This document shows, piece by piece, positions 14,984 to 20,956 of a stretch of 20,956 bases of DNA; the first letter of the stretch is position 1, and every line of letters begins with the position of its first letter. Position numbers and translations under genes: made by a program. The notes beneath the pieces are model-generated. The model searched no databases. It was not told the DNA's origin and saw only the letters and a program-made list of their open reading frames with translations. The DNA is from Deltaproteobacteria bacterium (GTDB lineage: Bacteria > Desulfobacterota > DSM-4660 > Desulfatiglandales > Desulfatiglandaceae), in assembly GCA_018644785.1 (NCBI GenBank), contig JABGPV010000058.1, forward strand, positions 1-20,956, in the 5' to 3' direction.

Positions 14984-15886
14984 ATGGCAAATACGAACAA
15001 TATCATAGCGGTGATTGGTCCGAAGGGCGGTGTGGGCAAAACCACCATTTCCGCAAACCTTGCCATCGCGCTGTCAAGATTGGGCAAAAAAGTGGTTGCC
15101 GTTGACCTTGATCTGGGGGCTTCGAACCTCCACGCCATTTTCGGCGTCAAGCAATTAGAAAACAGTCTTGATGATTTTGTTCAGAACAAGGTTGCGAACC
15201 TTTCCGACACGGTTCTGGATACGGAAATTGAAAATGTGAGCATGATTTGCGGAGGCGATGTTCCCGGCATCACGAATATGCCGTATCAAAAGAAGATGAA
15301 ACTGATCAGGCACCTGGCAATGCTTGATTGCGATGTCGTACTCCTGGACCTGGCGCCGGGGGCATCCTATAATGTGTCTGATTTTGCACTTATTTCGCAG
15401 AACCCCCTTCTTGTGACGACCCCTGAAATCCCGTCATTGATGAATGTTTACAGCTTTATTAAAGCCGCAGTTTCCAGGCGGCTCCTTTTTTTCTTCAAAC
15501 GCAATAAGGCCCCTGAGCTCGTAGCGCTTCTGGAACAGGCCAAAGATTTTGAAAAGCATCCCCGGTTAAAAACCATGGAAGGTTTTTTTGATGCTGCACG
15601 GGAAATCAACTCCGGGGTTGCGGATTCCGCCAGAGAACTCATCTGGAGGCTGAAACCGTTTCTAATTGTCAACAGGGTCCCCAGCAAAAACGATACCAAG
15701 GCAGGGGAGACTATTGAAAAAATGCTGAGGGAGTTTCTGAGCATTGAAAGCACCGAGATAAAAACCATACGCGAGGACCGTGCGGTGGGGCATGCTCTCG
15801 CAAGAATGAAGCCGGTACTGATCGAGTCCCCGAATTCCTTTTTTGCAGCGGATATTGAAGAGATCGCACGTGAATTCCAGGGATAA
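14984..15886 (+). CDS. MinD/ParA-family P-loop ATPase
   Basis: 300 residues from ATG 14984 (a TTG at 14954 is in frame but adds nothing family-like). The deviant Walker A PKGGVGKTT (residues 13-21) has the signature Lys of the MinD/ParA/FlhG group; DLDLGASNLH is switch I and VVLLDLAPGAS the Walker B/switch II. The segment from about 165 to 215 (RRLLFFFKRNKAPELVALLE and following) is an insert rich in basic and aromatic residues, and the C-terminus lacks the amphipathic membrane helix of MinD. Such ATPases dimerise on ATP and position proteins or organelles. No flagellar gene is nearby, so an FlhG role is not supported by context. It sits between a pseudo-receiver and an actin-like protein, 45 bases from the latter, which suggests cell-organisation work. 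Confidence 0.9.
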   Translation: MANTNNIIAVIGPKGGVGKTTISANLAIALSRLGKKVVAVDLDLGASNLHAIFGVKQLENSLDDFVQNKVANLSDTVLDTEIENVSMICGGDVPGITNMPYQKKMKLIRHLAMLDCDVVLLDLAPGASYNVSDFALISQNPLLVTTPEIPSLMNVYSFIKAAVSRRLLFFFKRNKAPELVALLEQAKDFEKHPRLKTMEGFFDAAREINSGVADSARELIWRLKPFLIVNRVPSKNDTKAGETIEKMLREFLSIESTEIKTIREDRAVGHALARMKPVLIESPNSFFAADIEEIAREFQG

Positions 15887-15931
15887 GCCGGCGAGATAAA
15901 TCTTTTGAATCATTTTAAGGAGGTAGGTGAA

Positions 15932-17074
15932 ATGGCCAAGGAAAAAGAGGCAAAAACTTTGGGAAAAAAACCGGTTGATTCCGCCAAAGATGAAAAGGCG
16001 GAAGAGCGCGTTGAAAAGGCGGTTGAAGCCTCTCAGAAAAGCGTGGTAGCGAGAGAAAAACCGATCGGTGAGGGGGCTGAAGCCTTGAAAGGGCCAGTGG
16101 GGCTTGACATCGGAACCAGCCATATCATCGTCGCGCAGAACAAGGGCCGGGACATCAATACCACAAAAGAATTAAACGCTTTTTTCACACTTCCCACCGG
16201 AAAGTTTGCCAAGCAGATCCTCAATCAGAAAGAAATCAAATATTACGAATTGGACGACCTGTTCTACATCATCGGGTATTCGGCCCAGAATTTTGCCAAC
16301 ATGTTCAATGTGAATTTGCGAAGGCCCATGAACCGGGGAGTTCTGAGTTCCAACGAAAACGAGGGGATACGGGTCATCGAAGCCATCCTCAAGTCGCTCA
16401 TTCAGAAACCCCGGAATTTCGGCGAAATCCTCTGTTTCGGGGTCCCCGGCGATCCCATCGATGAACCGGGGGCTTCCGTTTATCATGAGTCAATGATCAA
16501 GCGGAGCATCGGCAGTATGGGCTACACCCCCATATCCCTGAATGAGGGGATGGCCATTGTGCTGTCGGAACTCTCCGAAGATGATTTCACCGGCATCGGC
16601 ATCAGCATGGGCGGCGGAATGTGCAACATTTGCCTGTCGTATCTTTCTTTCCCCGTTATCACCTATTCGATTCCCATGGCCGGGGATTATATTGACGCGA
16701 TGGTGGAGAAAGCCGTCGGGGAACCCGCCACAAAAGTAAAGGCTATCAAGGAAGAGGACCTGGATCTTTCAAAAGGACCTAAAGACCGGGTGACCACGGC
16801 CCTGCATATTTTTTATGATGAGCTGATATTCAAACTGCTCAAGAGTCTCCAAAGGGTGATCTCTTCCACGGACAAGATTCCTAAAATCGCAAACCCCATA
16901 CCGATCATTCTCAGCGGGGGAACGGCCATGCCGAACGGATGCGTTGAAAAATTCGGGAACATGCTCAATGACATCTCACTGCCCGTTGAGATCTCGGCAG
17001 TGCGACTTGCTGAAGACCCGCTGAATACGACGGCGAAGGGAACCTTGATCATGGCAATGACCGAGACGGGATAA
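15932..17074 (+). CDS. Actin-like ATPase of the MreB/MamK/FtsA superfamily
   Basis: 380 residues from ATG 15932, which has AAGGAGG close upstream (TTG 15905 is in frame but has no such site). The first 50 residues are a charged Lys/Glu/Ala tail absent from MreB. The actin fold follows: phosphate-1 loop GLDIGTS (57-63), the connecting segment RRPMNRGVLSS (130-140) similar to the MreB/MamK RPL.DGV stretch, SLNEGMAIV near the catalytic Glu, phosphate-2 loop GIGISMGGGMCNI (221-233) and adenosine loop IILSGGTAMPNG (325-336). In phosphate-2 the usual Asp of DIGGGTTD is Ser and the TTD is MCN, so nucleotide hydrolysis may be altered. It probably forms filaments in the cytoplasm. MamK-like and Alp-type proteins are the closest descriptions; the precise subfamily is uncertain. 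Confidence 0.85.
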   Translation: MAKEKEAKTLGKKPVDSAKDEKAEERVEKAVEASQKSVVAREKPIGEGAEALKGPVGLDIGTSHIIVAQNKGRDINTTKELNAFFTLPTGKFAKQILNQKEIKYYELDDLFYIIGYSAQNFANMFNVNLRRPMNRGVLSSNENEGIRVIEAILKSLIQKPRNFGEILCFGVPGDPIDEPGASVYHESMIKRSIGSMGYTPISLNEGMAIVLSELSEDDFTGIGISMGGGMCNICLSYLSFPVITYSIPMAGDYIDAMVEKAVGEPATKVKAIKEEDLDLSKGPKDRVTTALHIFYDELIFKLLKSLQRVISSTDKIPKIANPIPIILSGGTAMPNGCVEKFGNMLNDISLPVEISAVRLAEDPLNTTAKGTLIMAMTETG

Positions 17075-17115
17075 CGGAGAACTGATTTCTCGGGCAATGG
17101 CTGATAGCGATGCCG

Positions 17116-17141
17116 GGGTTCTCACTTCCAAATGGGAACCC
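17116..17141 (+). terminator. Weak candidate terminator hairpin after the actin-like gene
   Basis: GGGTTC (17116-17121) and GAACCC (17136-17141) pair around a 14-base loop, 41 bases after the actin-like stop. No U-run follows, so it may be a processing or Rho-dependent end. Confidence 0.35.
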
Positions 17142-17228
17142 TGAAACCAACAACCTGGGCCACGCTTTCAGTCATTCCCCCCCCCCACCTCCCACACACC
17201 GAACAATCACACCCCCTCTGTTTTACGG

Positions 17229-17257
17229 TTGACACACCTTCCCATTTGCCCTATAAG
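17229..17257 (+). promoter_or_regulatory. Strong sigma70 promoter with a palindromic site on the -10 box
   Basis: Perfect TTGACA (17229-17234), 17 bases, TATAAG (17252-17257), 77 bases before the NosR-like start. The -10 box lies inside the palindrome CCCTATAAGGG (17249-17259). A related copy, TTTGCC followed by GTATATAGGG, lies 34 bases further on (17279-17294), just downstream of the expected start site. Repression by a dimeric regulator binding both is plausible. A C10 run (17177-17186) sits 42 bases upstream of the -35. Confidence 0.6.
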
Positions 17258-17334
17258 GGGTGAAATTACCTATGCCTATTTGCCGTATATAGGGTAGCAT
17301 TCCATATGCATTCTCCAACGTTGAATACGATCTG

Positions 17335-18705
17335 ATGAAATCATCAAGAATTACCCTGCTCATATTGGGCATTATAGCCTTTTTGAGTATCGCATCGCAT
17401 AGTTCAGCCAAACTGCTCACGGAAAAAGACCTAAAAGATGTTTTGCCCGCCGCCGGTAAATTTGTAAGGCAAGCAAACCCCTTTGTCCACTATCTAGGAT
17501 ACAGCCTCGAAGGCGGACAGTTCGTGGGCGTAGCGTTTTTGACGACGGAGGTTGTGCCCGAGGAAAGCTGGGGCTACCGGGACCAGATCACAACCCTGGT
17601 CGGAGTAGATGCGTCCGGGCGGATCAGCGGCGTTAAAATACTCAGTGAATTTGAGAGCCCGAGATACACACAAGGACTTCTCAGCGATAACAGTTGGTTT
17701 TTGACACAATTCGTCAGTAAAGACTCCAGCGACAGCTTTGTGCTCAGCTACGACATCGATGCCATAACCGGCGCCACCGTAACATCGAGCGCCATTACCC
17801 ATTCCATAAAATCCGGTTTACAATTGATTACGGAAGAAGTCCTGTACCAGCGAATAAATGAAGACAGTATCGTCAAACATGAATTGTTGCAGCACCTGAT
17901 CTGGCAGATAGACCTCATTCTTTTGTGGATTACCGTTGCACTGGCATTTTTTGCATTCTTAGGAAAGAATCAATTTTTGCGTTATTGCGCCCTGGGGATG
18001 GCCTTTGCCTATCTGGGCGTTTACAAGGGCGGCGGGTTTTCCTTGATTGACGTCATCAGGCTGCTCTCTTTTCACAACCCCGTCTTCCTGACCAACCTGT
18101 ACTGGTACTCCCTGGTGGTTGTCGCCATCGGTTTAACGGTTATCGCCGGAAGAGCCTATTGCGGTTGGCTCTGTCCGTTTGGGGCTTTTACGGAAATTCT
18201 GTTTCGCCTGACGCCGCTCGAATGGCGCATACGTGGAAATACGGACAAGGTTCTAAAAATCATCAAATACATTAATCTTGTCATTTTGCTGGTGATCGCG
18301 TTTGTAGTTTCAGACAAACTGTTTGCCGTTTATTTAATCGGCATCATCGAACCGTTTGCCACATTTTTTCACCTGGACGGTGATATGATTTCATGGACCT
18401 GGTTGATAGCGATGCTGGTTCTCTCTTCTGTGGTATCACGGTTTTTTTGCCGGTATTTCTGTCCACTGGGTGCATTTTTCGCGGTAATGGTTTCCGTTTG
18501 CACCTTTTTAAAATTGAGATGCTTCAAGGTGAATTTGCCGCAAGAGGGCTGCAGGGGCTGCCGGCTGGCCCAAAAAGAATGCCAGATAGACGCCGTCAAT
18601 TACGATGAGAGCTCGCACAAACCCAGCATAGACGGCAATGAATGCATGATGTGTAATCGATGTTCATCCAAGTGCCCCATTGAGTGTAAAAAGCTTGAAA
18701 TTTGA
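17335..18705 (+). CDS. NosR/NapH-like membrane protein: FMN-binding domain plus [4Fe-4S] ferredoxin domain
   Basis: 456 residues. A signal-anchor (LLILGIIAFLSIA, about 7-20) is followed by a periplasmic FMN-binding domain at about 50-165. It ends in ITGATVTSSAI (144-154), the motif whose Thr (probably Thr148) carries covalent FMN after ApbE action in NqrC, RnfG and NosR. Then come about six membrane segments with two cysteine motifs, CGWLCPFGA (276-284) and CRYFCPLGA, typical of the NosR/NapH/CcoG group. The C-terminal soluble part has CRGCRLAQKEC and CMMCNRCSSKCP for Fe-S clusters. It should pass electrons across the inner membrane between quinol or cytoplasmic ferredoxin and a periplasmic acceptor. 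It is about 450 residues, shorter than true NosR. No nosZ or napA is nearby. It is 21 bases from the PDZ gene. No strong ribosome site is seen. Confidence 0.9.
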   Translation: MKSSRITLLILGIIAFLSIASHSSAKLLTEKDLKDVLPAAGKFVRQANPFVHYLGYSLEGGQFVGVAFLTTEVVPEESWGYRDQITTLVGVDASGRISGVKILSEFESPRYTQGLLSDNSWFLTQFVSKDSSDSFVLSYDIDAITGATVTSSAITHSIKSGLQLITEEVLYQRINEDSIVKHELLQHLIWQIDLILLWITVALAFFAFLGKNQFLRYCALGMAFAYLGVYKGGGFSLIDVIRLLSFHNPVFLTNLYWYSLVVVAIGLTVIAGRAYCGWLCPFGAFTEILFRLTPLEWRIRGNTDKVLKIIKYINLVILLVIAFVVSDKLFAVYLIGIIEPFATFFHLDGDMISWTWLIAMLVLSSVVSRFFCRYFCPLGAFFAVMVSVCTFLKLRCFKVNLPQEGCRGCRLAQKECQIDAVNYDESSHKPSIDGNECMMCNRCSSKCPIECKKLEI

Positions 18706-18726
18706 AAAAGAAAAAGGACATATCCC

Positions 18727-19560
18727 ATGCAAAAAAAATGGTTGGGCATTGTAACAATCATATCGCTAACGTTCAATGTCGTTGCAGTATTGCTTCTGCT
18801 TCAAAATTCGTCAACCCAAGACGAACACGGAACAGGAACCACCGAACAGCTTCCCCTGAATTACGAAACTTTCAAAGTCGAGTGGGGCAAAGCGTGGCTC
18901 GGGCTGAAGGTTAGCGATGTTACCCCGGAGATGGCGGCAAAAGCCCAGCTTGACAGGGTTGAAGGGGCGTATGTGAACCGTGTTGCGGCCGGTTCTCCCG
19001 CCATGAAGGCGGACATTGATCCGGGCGACATCATCATTTCCTTTAACGGCAGAAAAATAAGGACCCCTCAACAGTTTCAAAACGACCTGGCGGGGAGCAA
19101 AATCGGCAGCGAAGTGTACATGTGCGTCGCAAAAGATGATTACAGGGTTACGGCGTATGCGGTTCCTGAAGAAAGGCCTTCCGATCTTCCGGTGCTGATT
19201 AAAACCTACCCTTTTCTCGGGGCAACCGTGAGTGACGCCGCTTTTGACAGCGATCAGATCGACAAGCTTGAAGAAGAGGGGAAGTCCGGCGGCGTTCTGG
19301 TAGAAAGGGTAATCCCCAACTCTCCGGCGGATAAAGCCGGCCTGCAGGATGACGATTTGATCATGTCTTTTAACTCCCGGAAAACCACCAACTTAAGAGA
19401 ATTCCTGAGTGATCTTTCCGGCGCCCAAGCCGGTGAAACCATCCGCATGTGCATCATGAGGGGGGATAATTACCGTAAAACCCTATATGTTATCCTGGGG
19501 TCTGAAGCCATAAGGAATGTCATTGTAATGCTTCATACGGAATTGAAATTTGAAAGTTGA
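18727..19560 (+). CDS. Membrane-anchored protein with two PDZ domains, no protease domain
   Basis: 277 residues. One N-terminal hydrophobic segment (WLGIVTIISLTFNVVAVLLL, 5-24) anchors it, with the rest in the periplasm. PDZ 1 is at about 57-147 (AYVNRVAAGSPAMKADIDPG then DIIISFNGRKI) and PDZ 2 at about 162-257 (GVLVERVIPNSPADKAGLQD then DLIMSFNSRKT). Both are of the HtrA/DegP/MamE type, but the serine protease domain is absent, and there is no CxxCH heme motif like that of MamE or MamP. It therefore looks like a periplasmic scaffold or adaptor. AAGGA lies nine bases before the ATG. It is in a tight operon after the NosR-like gene (21 bases) and 38 bases before the next gene, which suggests it helps arrange the redox or transport protein. 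Confidence 0.9.
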   Translation: MQKKWLGIVTIISLTFNVVAVLLLLQNSSTQDEHGTGTTEQLPLNYETFKVEWGKAWLGLKVSDVTPEMAAKAQLDRVEGAYVNRVAAGSPAMKADIDPGDIIISFNGRKIRTPQQFQNDLAGSKIGSEVYMCVAKDDYRVTAYAVPEERPSDLPVLIKTYPFLGATVSDAAFDSDQIDKLEEEGKSGGVLVERVIPNSPADKAGLQDDDLIMSFNSRKTTNLREFLSDLSGAQAGETIRMCIMRGDNYRKTLYVILGSEAIRNVIVMLHTELKFES

Positions 19561-19598
19561 CATGGGGAGAAACCCATAAAAGCGTGTAAAGGCTCGTT

Positions 19599-20279
19599 AT
19601 GAGTAAAGCCGCGGCTGACTCAGTTATTGATGTGGACCCCGAGGGGGTTATGAGGACAATCTCCGCCCTGATTTCGGAATTGGGCGCTTTCAGTGCCGCC
19701 CTCATTCTGCATGATACGGTCTATCAGATGACCCGGCGTGAGGGCGCCGTCCGGCTTGCCGAAACCCTGGCCGGGCATTTCCCACTTTATGGCGAGATTA
19801 TTGAAACCGATCTTTCTCCCGCTGAAGCCGAACGGGTCATCCGGGAGAGTACCGACCGATTATCGGAAACATTGAAAACCTTTTCTTCTATTGTGGTGGT
19901 CGGCATAGAATCGGTGATCCTGGATAACCTAACCCGGAAACTGCCCGAATCCCGGTTCTATCTTATCCCTCACTCGGAGACCCTTGAAGCGGAAAGGGTT
20001 CTGGCCAACTTCCCTCCGAATGTTCGTTTGATTGACGTCCGTGAGATTATGGAACTCGGGGGAACGCACAGCGTCCTTCTGTCGTACGCCTTCTGCGAAA
20101 TGCTGGAGGACTCCTTTATCTATCCGGTTACGTTCAGGGCTGTCGGGCCTGATGTCAGGAGTTCATATAACCGGATTATCGGTTTAAAACTATTATCAGG
20201 CTATAACAGGTATCTCGATGATATGGCCCCACTGTATTCGACGCGTCAATTTTTCACCCATCAATTCGGAATCATTTAG
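19599..20279 (+). CDS. Unrecognised cytoplasmic alpha/beta protein in the PDZ-transporter operon
   Basis: 226 residues; I do not recognise the family. There is no signal peptide or membrane segment. The middle has a Rossmann-like strand (SSIVVVGIESVILDNL), then strands in RFYLIPHSETLEAERVLANF and NVRLIDVREIMELGG, so a nucleotide- or phosphate-binding alpha/beta fold is possible. An early segment (SALISELGAFSAALILHDTV) is helical and weakly hydrophobic. The start has AAGG about seven bases upstream. It lies 38 bases after the PDZ gene and 17 bases before the transporter gene, and is clearly part of the operon. Its role is open; a regulatory or assembly partner of the transporter is only a guess. 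Confidence 0.75.
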   Translation: MSKAAADSVIDVDPEGVMRTISALISELGAFSAALILHDTVYQMTRREGAVRLAETLAGHFPLYGEIIETDLSPAEAERVIRESTDRLSETLKTFSSIVVVGIESVILDNLTRKLPESRFYLIPHSETLEAERVLANFPPNVRLIDVREIMELGGTHSVLLSYAFCEMLEDSFIYPVTFRAVGPDVRSSYNRIIGLKLLSGYNRYLDDMAPLYSTRQFFTHQFGII

Positions 20280-20296
20280 GGGGAACCGGACAAAAA

Positions 20297-20956
20297 ATGA
20301 TTGGCGCCTTTCTGATCAGCGTTTTGATCGCAACCTTAATCATCCAGGCCCTGATTCCGGCCAGGAAGATGATTGTTATTCTCAGCGGCGCAACGGTTAC
20401 GCTGACCATTGCGGTTACACAGGGAAATCAGCGTATATGGGACATATACAGCGGTGTTCCCTGGGATGTCTTGGTTATATTATTAGGTTTGGGGATCTTT
20501 TCGTCGCTCTTCGCCCGGAGCCGTCTTTTCAGCGCTCTTGCCGTATGGTGTTCCCGTGCAAGCCGGGGGAAATATCTCCTGATTCTAATCATGTTCTCAT
20601 CCATTATGTTTATTCTTTCCTGCACCTTGAATAACCTGACCGCCCTTTTGCTGGTTCTGCCCGTGCTGCTCAGCATCCTCAAGGCCCTCGGCGCTACCCA
20701 AGGGTTCATTGCGCTTTGCTTTTCCATGGTGATTGTGGCCTGCAACCTGGGAGGCGCCGCCACTCCCATCGGCGATTTTCCGGCAATACTCCTGATGGGC
20801 ACCGGGAGCATCTCCTTTGTGAGATATTTGATCCTGGCCTTTCCCATGTGTATCCTGCTGTTCGGTGTGCTTCTCGCCCTCTTTGCAGTTTATTACAACA
20901 GAAAGGGGAGTGAGGATGCCGCTCCCTTGGAGAGATCGCTGGCATTGATCTCCATG
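20297..20956 (+). CDS. ArsB/NhaD/SLC13-superfamily (ion transporter) membrane protein, 3' end outside window
   Basis: 220 codons, open to the last base of the window. There are several hydrophobic segments (MIGAFLISVLIATLIIQALI, WDVLVILLGLGIF, YLLILIMFSSIMFIL, LTALLLVLPVLLSIL and others). Two marks of the ion-transporter superfamily are clear: the SCTLNNLTALLLVLP re-entrant stretch and NLGGAATPIGDFPAILLMG, the NIGGxATxIGDPPN-type motif of ArsB, NhaD and MamN. Members move arsenite, or sodium/protons, or dicarboxylates; the substrate cannot be fixed from half a protein. The Asp and Pro of the motif are kept, but the usual P-P-N is F-P-A. It is 17 bases after the unknown gene and shares its operon. 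The ribosome site is weak. Confidence 0.85.
   Translation, partial: MIGAFLISVLIATLIIQALIPARKMIVILSGATVTLTIAVTQGNQRIWDIYSGVPWDVLVILLGLGIFSSLFARSRLFSALAVWCSRASRGKYLLILIMFSSIMFILSCTLNNLTALLLVLPVLLSILKALGATQGFIALCFSMVIVACNLGGAATPIGDFPAILLMGTGSISFVRYLILAFPMCILLFGVLLALFAVYYNRKGSEDAAPLERSLALISM

Noticed and set aside
14984..15886. FlhG (flagellar number regulator)
   Set aside because: No flhF, flhA or fliA neighbour and no FlhG-type N-terminal activator helix, so only MinD/ParA family is claimed.
17335..18705. True NosR or NapH assignment
   Set aside because: There is no nosZ or nap gene nearby and the protein is shorter than NosR, so only the wider family is named.

Overview
The window looks like chromosome from an uncultured or little-studied Desulfobacterota (Desulfobacterales-type) anaerobe. 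The reasons are a mid-GC genome with strong AAGGAG-type ribosome sites, a two-gene SufC/SufB iron-sulfur system without SufS/SufU/SufE, a shortened ribosomal S1, many soluble hybrid kinases, and a NosR/NapH-like flavin/ferredoxin membrane protein. This placement is inferred from gene content, not from a search.

Layout. (1) 2-1039, plus strand: 3' part of the tRNA methylthiotransferase gene mtaB. (2) 1040-3866: an AT-rich accessory insert between housekeeping genes that point towards each other. It holds a Fic-domain AMP-transferase gene, a five-unit 24-bp tandem repeat, and what looks like a single integron-type gene cassette: a small HEPN-like ORF followed directly by an attC-like folded site. 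Upstream of that ORF is a cluster of TGGAAAA operator-like boxes. (3) 3867-7411, minus strand: DJ-1/PfpI protein, a DUF4197 exported protein, five-domain ribosomal S1 and a small RHH-like protein. (4) 7602-9579, minus strand: sufC-sufB with its own promoter and terminator; sufB carries a one-base frameshift beside a C5/G5 run. (5) 9895-11541, plus strand: a membrane-anchored PGRP/amidase_2 protein. (6) 11757-14284, plus strand: a V4R-domain sensor and a soluble hybrid histidine kinase, 11 bases apart. (7) 14509-17074, plus strand: degenerate receiver, MinD/ParA ATPase and MreB/MamK-like actin. (8) 17335-end, plus strand, behind a near-consensus sigma70 promoter: an FMN/[4Fe-4S] membrane protein, a membrane-anchored double-PDZ protein, an unrecognised 226-residue protein and the start of an ArsB/NhaD (MamN-like) transporter.

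The two most interesting items are the solitary cassette, whose two ends give a perfectly complementary 7-bp core, and regions 7-8. In regions 7-8 an actin-like filament protein, a MinD-type ATPase, a pseudo-receiver, a redox membrane protein, a PDZ scaffold and an ArsB/NhaD-like transporter sit together. This mix recalls magnetosome-type organelle gene clusters, but no decisive magnetosome marker (mamB/M/I/Q or CxxCH magnetochrome) is visible here.
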